A stretch of 6,861 nucleotides of DNA from Candidatus Equibacterium intestinale (GCA_018064305.1 JAGHVP010000197.1:1-6861), one strand, 5' to 3'. Numbered from the stretch's first letter, positions 1 through 5,415 are shown. Notes: generated from the letters alone by a model not told the origin. Numbers and translations: made by a program.

Positions 1-70
1 ATATCTCAATTACCTGATCATAGTACAGCTGTCTTTTGGTGGTGTGTTTAAAGTTCATCGTTAACTCTTT

Positions 71-89
71 GTTGTGAGTCAACTTTTTT
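71..89 (+). terminator. Weak rightward terminator-like hairpin with T-tract
   Basis: A 4-bp stem (GTTG 71-74, CAAC 80-83) is followed directly by six T at 84-89. An outer pair, TTAACT 61-66 with AGTTAA 91-96, encloses it. This could end a plus-strand gene lying left of the window. The stem is very short, so this is tentative. Bases 1-70 show no gene I can support. Confidence 0.25.
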
Positions 90-106
90 CAGTTAAATAC
101 AGAATT

Positions 107-172
107 CCGAAAATAAGCCTGATTTTCGGCCACGAGCCAGTTGCTGGCCGAGAAAATACATAATTCTCGGCC
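107..172 (-). terminator. Hairpin cluster downstream of the patatin gene
   Basis: Hairpins lie just past the stop codon of the leftward phospholipase gene. GGCCGAGAA 146-154 pairs with TTCTCGGCC 164-172 across a 9-nt loop. CCGAAAAT 107-114 pairs with ATTTTCGG 122-129 across a 7-nt loop. A small GCCAG/CTGGC stem (136-148) sits between them and shares bases 146-148 with the larger stem, so the two are alternatives. The first large hairpin begins about 14 nt after the stop, the usual place for a terminator, although no clear U-tract follows on the minus strand. The terminator role is inferred. Confidence 0.5.
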
Positions 173-185
173 GCGCCTCCCAGGC

Positions 186-1130
186 TTACCCGTTCACCTG
201 CTTCATGAGGGTTTCCTTCGCCTGCCCGAGGAGCTTTTCGGCACTTTCGGCAAGTGCGGCACCCTTGTTGGCGATGGCGCGTGCCTGGGCCTGTGCTGCC
301 AGCTTCATCTCGGCAATCCTGCCGGGCTTCTCTTCCTTGCGCAGGAACTCCAGCTGCTGCTGAGGCATCTGGCGTTTGAACCCTTTCTCTTCCAGTACCT
401 TGACCGCTGTGTCGTAGCCTATGTAGAAGAGTGTCTCTACCTTGCTGAGGTCGTAGGCGCTGTATTCAGAAGTGTCGATATTGATGAAGATGTCGGCCTG
501 CTCGGCGTGGGGCATTGTGTTTGACAGGAACATCAGGAACATCGAGCGCATGGCCACCGAAGCGAGGTTGTCTTTATACTTCTTTTCTGAAGCGTGGTGC
601 AGGTTGATGGCTATGGCTGTCTTGCACCTGCTGCGGATGGGCGCAACCGGCAGGTTCATCAGCACTCCTCCGTCAACATAGTGCCTGCCGTTTATCACCA
701 TCGGCTGGAATATCACAGGTATCGAGCATGACGCCACCACGCGCGGTGCAATCTCTCCTGTGGTGAATATCTGGCTCTTGCCGTTCTCGATGCAGGTGGT
801 GACGATGTGGGTCTCTACCGGCAGCTCTTCGATGTTCTTGTAGGGGATCAGGCTGCGGATGTGCTTCACAAGCGGTTTCGATCCGAAAAGACCTCCCTTG
901 GGCACCTGTGTGTCAAGCAGGTCCCTGAAATCGAGAGTGGAGAACTTGTTGGCCATGTCAATGGGCTTCATCCCGCTGGCATAGAGCGCCGCCGCGATGC
1001 TTCCGGCGCTGGTGCCCGCCACCACGTCGGCCTTGATGCCGTATTCCATAAGAGCCTGGAGGGCACCGCAGTGTGCCGCCCCCTTTGCGCCTCCACCGCT
1101 GAAGGCGATTCCGTATTTACATTGTTTCAT
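186..1130 (-). CDS. Patatin-like phospholipase family protein
   Basis: A 314-aa predicted serine acyl hydrolase of the patatin family, which cleaves acyl esters of phospholipids or related lipids with a Ser-Asp dyad. The elements are in canonical order: the glycine-rich oxyanion motif SGGGAKG at residues 11-17, the nucleophile elbow GTSAG at 39-43 (Ser41), the conserved ASCSIP at 133-138, and the catalytic DGG at 153-155 (Asp153). No signal peptide or membrane segment is visible, so it is probably cytosolic. The catalytic core seems to end by about residue 250. Residues 255-314 form an Ala/Lys/Glu/Gln-rich, probably helical tail. The ATG at 1130 starts seven bases after a -7 box and leaves the N-terminal strand before SGGGAKG intact. 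The gene is divergent from proC with a 59-bp gap. The physiological substrate cannot be read from sequence. Confidence 0.93.
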   Translation of the reverse strand: MKQCKYGIAFSGGGAKGAAHCGALQALMEYGIKADVVAGTSAGSIAAALYASGMKPIDMANKFSTLDFRDLLDTQVPKGGLFGSKPLVKHIRSLIPYKNIEELPVETHIVTTCIENGKSQIFTTGEIAPRVVASCSIPVIFQPMVINGRHYVDGGVLMNLPVAPIRSRCKTAIAINLHHASEKKYKDNLASVAMRSMFLMFLSNTMPHAEQADIFINIDTSEYSAYDLSKVETLFYIGYDTAVKVLEEKGFKRQMPQQQLEFLRKEEKPGRIAEMKLAAQAQARAIANKGAALAESAEKLLGQAKETLMKQVNG

Positions 1131-1137
1131 AATAACA

Positions 1138-1145
1138 CAAAGATA
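1138..1145 (-). promoter_or_regulatory. Bacteroidota -7 box for the patatin gene
   Basis: On the minus strand this reads TATCTTTG, an exact match to the Bacteroidota consensus TAnnTTTG. It ends seven bases before the patatin ATG, so the transcript leader should be very short. I found no clear TTTG -33 element at the usual distance. Confidence 0.55.
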
Positions 1146-1161
1146 ATTTTTTTGATTGAAT

Positions 1162-1169
1162 TATATTTG
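1162..1169 (+). promoter_or_regulatory. Bacteroidota -7 box for proC
   Basis: TATATTTG matches TAnnTTTG, with its last base 20 nt before the proC ATG. It lies in the same 59-bp gap as the opposing patatin promoter, so the two polymerase sites nearly abut. No good -33 element is visible. Confidence 0.5.
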
Positions 1170-1189
1170 TATCATCAAACATCTTGATT

Positions 1190-1972
1190 ATGAAAGTCAG
1201 TATCATCGGAGCCGGTAACATGGGCGGTGCAATAGCCCGCGGCCTTGTCAATTCAGGTAAAGTAGCGGCAGGGGATATCACCCTTACTGCGAGGCACAGG
1301 GAAAGCCTTGATGTTTTCGCACCACAGGGCTTTGTGCTCACAACAGACAATGCTTCAGCTGCGTCTGGCGCTGATATGGTGATGATTGCCGTAAAACCGG
1401 CGGCAGTCTTCGCCGTGGTGGATGAAATAGCTGCATCTCTTGCAGACGGCAGCGTGGTGGTGTGCATTGCGGCAGGTATCGACCCGGATGAATTTATAGG
1501 CCATCTCGATGCTGCAGGCAAGGCTGCTGTAGACCTCGTATATGTGATTCCAAACACAGCTGTGGAGAATTGCAGCGGGGTGAGCTTCGTGACGCCTGTG
1601 CGCGACAACCACAACTCTGCAGGCAAGGTGGCGGAGCTTTTCGGTGCCATGGGGCTTGTGAAGGTTGTGGACATGGAGGGGCTTGTGGCCGGTATGGCGC
1701 TTTCGTCGTGCGGCATTGCATACGCCATGAAATATATCCAGTCATGCATCGAGGTGGGCTGCTCGCTTGGCTTCAGCGCAGAAGAGGCGCGCAGCATAGT
1801 GTTATCTACAGTCGGTGGCGCAGCCGGTCTGCTCAGCTACAGGGACTCTTCCCCTGAAATTGAAATCAGGCGCGTGGCCACTCCCGGTGGACATACCGAG
1901 AAAGGGTTGCGCAGGATGGATGCGGCAGGCTTTACAGAAATAATCAAGGCAGCGATGCTGGACAGCGAGTAA
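1190..1972 (+). CDS. proC: Pyrroline-5-carboxylate reductase (ProC)
   Basis: A 260-aa enzyme predicted to catalyse the last step of proline synthesis, NAD(P)H-dependent reduction of 1-pyrroline-5-carboxylate to L-proline in the cytosol. The N-terminal Rossmann motif GAGNMGGAI is at residues 7-15, AVKP at 67-70 and PNTAV at 121-125. The C-terminal dimerisation domain has SSCGIAYAMKY at 172-182 and the family signature VATPGGHTEKGL at 229-240. The SCGIAYA form replaces the more familiar SGPAY and is, from memory, typical of Bacteroidales ProC. The start is the ATG at 1190; an in-frame TTG at 1184 would add only two residues. Length is near the family norm of about 270 aa. No other proline gene (proA, proB) is in the window, so the gene stands alone. 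It converges on the downstream permease. Confidence 0.96.
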   Translation: MKVSIIGAGNMGGAIARGLVNSGKVAAGDITLTARHRESLDVFAPQGFVLTTDNASAASGADMVMIAVKPAAVFAVVDEIAASLADGSVVVCIAAGIDPDEFIGHLDAAGKAAVDLVYVIPNTAVENCSGVSFVTPVRDNHNSAGKVAELFGAMGLVKVVDMEGLVAGMALSSCGIAYAMKYIQSCIEVGCSLGFSAEEARSIVLSTVGGAAGLLSYRDSSPEIEIRRVATPGGHTEKGLRRMDAAGFTEIIKAAMLDSE

Positions 1973-1975
1973 CGT

Positions 1976-1994
1976 GGCTGCCGGAAACGCAGCC
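1976..1994. terminator. Hairpin between convergent proC and permease genes
   Basis: GGCTGC 1976-1981 pairs with GCAGCC 1989-1994 around a 7-nt loop. It fills the 21-bp gap between the proC stop and the permease stop (minus TAG at 1994-1996) and overlaps the latter by one base. It is probably a shared bidirectional terminator, though it lacks a T-tract on either side. Confidence 0.5.
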
Positions 1995-2956
1995 TACAGA
2001 CTGCCTAGCAGCAGGAATACCATACCCAGCAGGACCACGGCCAGATCTACCGCCTTTGCCTTGAGGTTCTTCTCCTTGAAGAGGATGGCGGCGCAGAGGA
2101 ACGAAATTATCACCGAACCGCGGCGGATGGTGGAGAGCACCGATATCATCGAGCCGTCGAAGGTGAGGGCGTACATGTATGCGAAGTCGGCTATCGAGAC
2201 GCATACCGAGATGAGGGGGATGCTCCATTTCCACTTCAGCGGCATGGCGCTGTCATCTGCCTTTGCCCCGGCGGGCTGTACGGCGCTGCCTTTGCCGGCC
2301 TTTACCTCGCGCCGGTGCTGGGGCAGCCACACCAGCAGCATGACGGCCGCCATGAGGATGGCGTTGTAGAAGTTGAACCAGCTCTGCACGAACACACTGT
2401 CCATCTCGCGCAGCAGATATTTGTCGTAGAGTGCACTGGCCGCGCCCAGCAGTGTGGCGGCCGCGCAGCACCAGATGCCGCGGTTGTGCTTGAAGTCGAT
2501 GCCTTCGTTGCGGCGCGATGTCAGGCTCAGCATATAAAGTGATCCGAGCGACAGCAGCACACCTGTCCACTGCAGCAGGTTAAGCCTCTCACCGAAGATG
2601 AGGATGGCGCCAAGCAGCACGAATACAGGACGGGTGGCGTTGATCGGGCCGTAGATTGAAAGCGGGACGCTGCGCAGCCCGTAGTAGCCCAGAGTCCAGG
2701 ATGAGAGCACCAGCATGGCTTTCAGCAGCAGGAGGAGCTGCTCGCGCGGGGTGCCTCTGGATATTTCGAACATCGTACCTTCGAACCAGCCGAAGCCGCC
2801 CAGGCAGTTGATTATGAAAGGAAGGAAGAAAAGCAGCGAGACGGCAGTGCTTATTGTAAGCACGGGAATTACCGGATTACCCTTGAGGGAACTTTTCTTG
2901 GCAACGTCGTAGAAGCCCAGAAAAGTCATCGATATCAAACCTAAGAATACCCACAT
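1994..2956 (-). CDS. EamA/DMT-family transporter permease
   Basis: A 320-aa integral inner-membrane protein with the two-repeat fold of the drug/metabolite transporter superfamily (EamA). Hydrophobic segments fall at about residues 2-18, 29-50, 74-92, 97-120, 126-146, 159-178, 188-212, 245-265, 268-293 and 301-320, giving roughly ten helices. The first repeat ends with the typical GERLNLLQWTGVLLSLGSLYML stretch (122-143). The second ends with FKEKNLKAKAVDLAVVLLGMVFLLLG (293-318), the matching position in the duplicated fold. A charged loop of about 30 residues (213-243) between helices 7 and 8 is longer than usual. The substrate is unknown; relatives export amino acids, metabolites or drugs. 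The ATG at 2956 is fixed by the nearby -7 box. The gene is divergent from a small lipoprotein gene with a 52-bp gap and overlaps no neighbour. Confidence 0.88.
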   Translation of the reverse strand: MWVFLGLISMTFLGFYDVAKKSSLKGNPVIPVLTISTAVSLLFFLPFIINCLGGFGWFEGTMFEISRGTPREQLLLLLKAMLVLSSWTLGYYGLRSVPLSIYGPINATRPVFVLLGAILIFGERLNLLQWTGVLLSLGSLYMLSLTSRRNEGIDFKHNRGIWCCAAATLLGAASALYDKYLLREMDSVFVQSWFNFYNAILMAAVMLLVWLPQHRREVKAGKGSAVQPAGAKADDSAMPLKWKWSIPLISVCVSIADFAYMYALTFDGSMISVLSTIRRGSVIISFLCAAILFKEKNLKAKAVDLAVVLLGMVFLLLGSL

Positions 2957-2964
2957 AGCGGGTG

Positions 2965-2972
2965 CAAATGTA
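2965..2972 (-). promoter_or_regulatory. Bacteroidota -7 box for the permease gene
   Basis: The minus strand reads TACATTTG followed by C, matching TAnnTTTG. It ends eight bases upstream of the permease ATG, so the predicted leader is only a few nucleotides. A -33 element is not obvious. Confidence 0.55.
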
Positions 2973-2993
2973 TGAATTTTGTAGAAATTGCGT

Positions 2994-3001
2994 TAATTTT
3001 G
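2994..3001 (+). promoter_or_regulatory. Bacteroidota -7 box for the small lipoprotein gene
   Basis: TAATTTTG matches TAnnTTTG and ends seven bases before the ATG at 3009. It is positioned as a near mirror image of the permease promoter on the other strand. No convincing -33 TTTG was found. Confidence 0.55.
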
Positions 3002-3008
3002 TGCCGCT

Positions 3009-3461
3009 ATGAAAAAGATATTCGTGTTTATTCTGATGACTGCGGCCATGCTTACTGCTTCATGCGTCTTTGAATCAGAGAATGATGCTGTTTATGAAAT
3101 TTCACTCGGAACGACCAGCTACAGTGTGGGTGGCACCAACCCCGCCGGTGTTGCATATCAGGCGGCTGAGGAGGTAAAGGCACAGGTGCGTGACTTCTCG
3201 CAGCACTATCTGTCACAGTGGGTGTGCACCTACACCAGCAACAACACTTTCCAGCAGCAGGAAAGTGATGCAGTACTCAAATGGGAGGAGGCCCTTGCCG
3301 CATTCCAGAAGATTCACGATTCTTTCGTGACAAAATACGGCAGTACACCATCTGACGGCAGCACCTATGAGTGCACCTACAAGCTGTATCTCAAGCGCAA
3401 CGACCCTTCGAAGGGCGACGCAGTGGTCTGCGAGTCTGCTTTCGTCTTTGAGATCAAGTAG
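3009..3461 (+). CDS. Small lipoprotein of unknown function
   Basis: A 150-aa protein with a clear lipoprotein signal peptide: MKK, a hydrophobic core at residues 4-15, then lipobox LTASC with the lipidated cysteine at 19. Acidic residues follow the cysteine (VFESEND), loosely like the export signal that sends Bacteroidota lipoproteins to the cell surface; surface location is an inference. The mature part has three more cysteines (73, 122, 141), a predicted amphipathic helical stretch at about 84-110, and a C-terminal strand-rich part with CTYKLYLKR (122-130) and a final AFVFEIK. I recognise no family. The ATG at 3009 is supported by the promoter box seven bases upstream and by the signal peptide. 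It is followed immediately by a hairpin. It is probably monocistronic, since no gene follows for 2 kb. Confidence 0.85.
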   Translation: MKKIFVFILMTAAMLTASCVFESENDAVYEISLGTTSYSVGGTNPAGVAYQAAEEVKAQVRDFSQHYLSQWVCTYTSNNTFQQQESDAVLKWEEALAAFQKIHDSFVTKYGSTPSDGSTYECTYKLYLKRNDPSKGDAVVCESAFVFEIK

Positions 3462-3480
3462 CAGCGGTCTTTATCGCTGC
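3461..3480 (+). terminator. Hairpin at the end of the small lipoprotein gene
   Basis: GCAGCG 3461-3466 pairs with CGCTGC 3475-3480 around an 8-nt loop, starting on the last base of the stop codon. Probable transcription terminator, although only mixed T-rich sequence follows. Confidence 0.45.
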
Positions 3481-3574
3481 GTTGTCTGCAGCATTTTACC
3501 TTACGCTGTGCATTATTGAAGACCAGCCACTTATGCCTATCACACTCAGGTATGGGGCAAAAACTTCTTCCCAA

Positions 3575-3715
3575 TCATCCGTCATTCCAAACCCTTGGGT
3601 CTGCCAGATTCTGGGGGTATGAGTGATAAGCAAGCCCCCACTTGAAGTCACCTTCACACTCTGAATATTGCAGCAGAATGTCCAGCATTTCTTTAGGAGA
3701 ATACTCCTGACTGTT
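3575..3715 (-). pseudogene. Remnant of a DUF5722-like glycosidase
   Basis: Minus-strand frame of about 46 residues reading SQEYSPKEMLDILLQYSE, then CEGDFKWGLAYHSYPQNL, then ADPRVWND before a stop. I recognise this as the core motif of DUF5722 proteins (roughly: ...REMLDLL..YS.AEGDF.WGVAYHPYP..L..PRTWND), a family of predicted bacterial carbohydrate-active enzymes; recognition is from memory. The full proteins are several hundred residues, so this is only a scrap. Nothing of the family continues on either side: after WNDG the frame stops, and upstream of about 3715 it runs antisense to an unrelated fragment in another frame. It is a decayed or deleted gene, not an expressed one. Confidence 0.55.
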
Positions 3716-3741
3716 GGTCCCGGTGCTGCACATATTGTCTG

Positions 3742-3900
3742 GGGCGCGGTGATGCAGATCGTGCCCGTTGTGGTTGTGCTCTGCACGATTGTAACACTCC
3801 AACCTTGAGGTGCAATCGCCCTTATGTGCGCTTGTCCTGTGTCTCCCGAAATAGAGTATGGAATCGTAACCATGCAATCAGAAGTGATGCTCTCGGGGAT
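3742..3900 (-). pseudogene. Remnant of a Bacteroidota Ig-like/BACON-type domain
   Basis: Minus-strand frame reads IPESITSDCMVTIPYSISGD, then TGQAHIRAIAPQGWSVTIV, then QSTTTTGTICITAP. The rhythm (V.IPYTISG.TG...V.AIA..GW.VTI......GTI.VTAP) is the one seen in repeated Ig-like or BACON-like domains of Bacteroidota surface proteins. There is a TGA in this frame at about 3917-3919, inside the GC-rich repeat that begins near 3895. Downstream the family resemblance ends at about 3742, close to the DUF5722-like scrap in a different frame. It could be an N-terminal domain of the same ancestral surface enzyme with an internal deletion, or an unrelated piece. Confidence 0.5.
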
Positions 3901-3954
3901 GGAGCGCAGCGGAAATGCTCAGGAGCATAGCTGCCAGCGTGATACAAGGCGCGG
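3895..3954 (+). repeat. GC-rich repeat module, copy 1 (left half)
   Basis: Sixty bases starting GGGGATGGAGCG and ending GATACAAGGCGCGG match 5065-5124 with two differences. The start coincides with the point where the Ig-like remnant loses its frame, so the module may have been inserted into, or may bound a deletion of, that gene. Confidence 0.85.
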
Positions 3955-3972
3955 CGGGCAGAAATGCAAACA

Positions 3973-4029
3973 ATAGCTGCCAGCGCGATACAAGGCGCGG
4001 GAACAGAAATGCCGTTCGGTGTTCCCGGG
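3973..4029 (+). repeat. GC-rich repeat module, copy 1 (right half, with internal duplication)
   Basis: ATAGCTGCCAGCGCGATACA begins a 57-bp stretch matching 5097-5153 with two differences. Its first 28 bases also repeat 3927-3954 with one difference, at 46 bp distance. So copy 1 carries a partial tandem duplication that copy 2 lacks. It contains a hairpin: CGGGAAC 3998-4004 with GTTCCCG 4021-4027 around 16 nt. Confidence 0.85.
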
Positions 4030-4058
4030 CCCGTTTGGCCCCCGCGATGTCCGTTCCC

Positions 4059-4173
4059 GGGGACTAAGAACAAATTCGCGGCTTTTCGTTCGTACTCCCC
4101 TGCACATCGACCCGAAACTGCCGCTCCCGCCGGGGACTAAGAACATTTTCGCGGCCTTTCGTTCGTGCTCCCT
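4059..4173. repeat. Two 42-bp palindromic units, type GGGGAC
   Basis: Units at 4059-4100 and 4132-4173 differ at only a few positions and are 73 bp apart. Each is an imperfect palindrome: left arm GGGGACTAAGAAC, 16-nt centre, right arm GTTCGTACTCCCC in the first unit (11 of 13 positions complementary). The sequence between them resembles the sequence after the second, so the real period is the whole unit of about 70 bp. GCGATGTCCGTTCCCGGGGA (4044-4063), which enters the first unit, recurs exactly at 4840-4859. Confidence 0.75.
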
Positions 4174-4200
4174 TCCATCAGCCCCCGGAACTCCACTTCC

Positions 4201-4237
4201 GTCACCTATCTCTGTGCCGGCAAACTTCGGAACTGAC
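4201..4237. repeat. Possible degenerate palindromic unit
   Basis: Begins GTCAC and ends TGAC, with a central perfect TGCCGGCA (4215-4222), placed 69-70 bp from its neighbours on both sides. Only the outer four bases pair, so its membership of the series rests mainly on spacing. Confidence 0.3.
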
Positions 4238-4269
4238 CCCATCGAAGCAAATCTGAAGGCAGTTTCTCT

Positions 4270-4383
4270 GTCACGAACCGCATATTTCGCCCAAAATCTG
4301 AGACTCGTGACAAGGATACAGTGGTTTAAGCCCCATTCGATGTCACGACTGCCGTTTTTGCCGGGAAAATTGATAGTCGTGAC
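4270..4383. repeat. Two 42-bp palindromic units, type GTCACGA
   Basis: Units at 4270-4311 and 4342-4383 each begin GTCACGA and end TCGTGAC, are exactly 42 bp, and are 72 bp apart. In the second the arms extend to GTCACGACT with AGTCGTGAC if one mismatch is allowed. The 28-bp centres keep a T-run, a C/G-rich middle and an A-run, so they are loosely self-complementary, but agree with each other at fewer than half the positions. That is consistent with selection on, or shared descent of, the palindrome rather than recent copying. Confidence 0.7.
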
Positions 4384-4442
4384 AATGTACCACCATCGGG
4401 GCAGAATTCCGTGTTTGATTGATTATTCATCTGCGTCAAAGT

Positions 4443-4483
4443 GAGTTCTGCGCTTTACGAAGTCACTGCGTAAGTGCAGACTC
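4443..4483. repeat. 41-bp imperfect palindrome
   Basis: Left arm 4443-4459 (GAGTTCTGCGCTTTACG) pairs with right arm 4469-4483 (CGTAAGTGCAGACTC) with two bulges and one mismatch, around a 9-nt loop. It has nearly the same length as the units to its left but its own arm sequence. A smaller perfect hairpin, ATTGCT/AGCAAT, follows at 4489-4504. Confidence 0.55.
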
Positions 4484-4504
4484 GCGTAATTGCTATGGAG
4501 CAAT

Positions 4505-5041
4505 GTCTCTGGCGGTGTATGTGCCGGCTGGCGGCCGTAGTAGTGGTGTAGCGGTGAAAGCGCGCCTGCTGGCGGCATGGTGGAGGCGTGGCGGAATAGA
4601 GGCGCCGCTTGACGCTGCACAAGAGAGGGTGCTGCCGCAATCCTTAACCTCCTCCTTTTGCAGCCGTCCCTTCGGCCCGGCTGTAACGTCGTCGCGCAGA
4701 GGATTGTTTTCCGGCAGCCGCCTCACATGTGCCCGGCACTTCCGCTTTCGCTCCAGCGCCGGCCGCTACGGCTTATATTCCGCCACTGCCTCCACCAAGT
4801 CCGCCCGTCGCAGGCGCATCATTGTCCCGAATGGTCCCAGCGATGTCCGTTCCCGGGGAGAAAAGACTTCGGATTGCCCCGCGCCGCCAAAATAGCGTCT
4901 GGCAGTATGATCCTGAGCATATCATCTCCGGCGGGCTGAAGCCCTGCTGCTCGGGCCGCAAGCATAATAATGCTTGCTGTGAACACCCTCGCGACCCGTG
5001 ATGTTTAAACGGGAGGCACCGCCGCAGATGAGTTCCGCGCC
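4505..5041. other. GC-rich non-coding stretch with isolated hairpins
   Basis: No reading frame here gives a recognisable protein; the translations are Arg/Pro/Ser/Gly-rich and overlap on both strands. Structure that can be seen: CAGCCG 4661-4666 with CGGCTG 4678-4683; a perfect 8-bp stem GCAAGCAT/ATGCTTGC at 4958-4977 with loop AATA; CCCGT 4995-4999 with ACGGG 5009-5013 around the 8-bp palindrome GTTTAAAC; and a lone relative of the tandem unit (GGGGAGAAAAGACTTCGGAT) at 4855-4874. No known structured RNA was recognised. Confidence 0.5.
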
Positions 5042-5073
5042 AGCGGGACGAAAGCTGCGAGCGGGGGGATGGA
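5042..5073 (+). repeat. Dispersed 32-bp repeat, first copy
   Basis: AGCGGGACGAAAGCTGCGAG and the G-run after it recur at 5384-5415. The two differ by four transitions and one G of run length. This copy overlaps the start of module copy 2. Confidence 0.65.
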
Positions 5074-5153
5074 GCGTAGCGGAAATGCTCAGGAGCATAG
5101 CTGCCAGCGCGATACAAGGCGCGGGAACAAAAAAGCCGTTCGGTGTTCCCGGG
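5065..5153 (+). repeat. GC-rich repeat module, copy 2
   Basis: Second copy of the module at 3895-4029, in the same orientation and about 1.1 kb away, without the 46-bp internal duplication. Identity is about 97 percent over the shared parts (58/60 and 55/57). It ends in the same hairpin: CGGGAAC 5122-5128 with GTTCCCG 5145-5151, 16-nt loop. Confidence 0.85.
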
Positions 5154-5194
5154 GCCGCTCCGTGATGCCGCTTCGGGAACAGAAATGCCGTCCT

Positions 5195-5337
5195 GGGGAG
5201 AAGAGCCTTCGGATTGCCCCGTGGCGGCGGAAAAGTGCCCGACCCGGGGAGAAGAGCCCGCGGATTGCCCAGCGGTGGCGGAAAAGTGTCCGTCCGGGGA
5301 GTGAAGCCCTCGGAACGCCCAGCGGAGACGGAAAATT
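5195..5337 (+). repeat. Tandem repeat, three units of about 50 bp
   Basis: Units start GGGGAG at 5195, 5246 and 5296 (periods 51 and 50). They share the pattern GGGGAGAAGAGCC, a CGGATTGCCC-type middle, and a GCGG..GGCGGAAAAGTG-type end. The third unit is the most diverged. A related single unit begins at 4855. Repeats of this length could fold as RNA hairpins, but I see no strong pairing inside one unit. Confidence 0.7.
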
Positions 5338-5383
5338 TTCACTAAATGGGGACCTGACGGCAGAGACTCACCCGCGCAGCCCA

Positions 5384-5415
5384 AGCGGGATGAAAACTGT
5401 GAGCGGGGGATGGGG
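5384..5415 (+). repeat. Dispersed 32-bp repeat, second copy
   Basis: AGCGGGATGAAAACTGTGAG and the following G-run match 5042-5073 apart from transitions and one G of run length. It marks the right end of the GC-rich mosaic; base composition drops about 60 bp later. Confidence 0.6.

Larger units (their letters stand above)
2954..3011. repeat. Inverted repeat carrying both divergent start codons
   Basis: CATAGCGG at 2954-2961 and CCGCTATG at 3004-3011 are perfect inverted copies. Each contains the start codon of one of the two divergent genes (permease leftward, lipoprotein rightward). Both genes therefore begin with -7 box, 7-8 bases, ATG, and share the CCGCT just before ATG. It may be a shared translation-initiation context or an operator, or chance in so short a gap. 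Confidence 0.45.

Noticed and set aside
1..106. End of another gene or an RNA gene at the left edge
   Set aside because: No convincing frame or tRNA-like fold; only A/T-rich intergenic sequence with weak hairpins.
1117..1797. 226-codon minus-strand frame over proC
   Set aside because: Antisense shadow of a well-supported gene, with low-complexity Ala/Ser/Thr/Pro translation.
4058..4383. CRISPR array (similar 42-bp units with roughly 30-bp gaps)
   Set aside because: Only pairs of units match, arms change along the series, gaps resemble each other in part, and no cas gene is present.
4019..4444. 141-codon plus-strand frame
   Set aside because: It reads through the palindromic units, no family is recognisable, and the repeats explain the sequence better.
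4059..4483. Integron attC sites
   Set aside because: Imperfect palindromes of plausible size, but the expected RYYYAAC and GTTRRRY core sites are absent and no cassette genes lie between.
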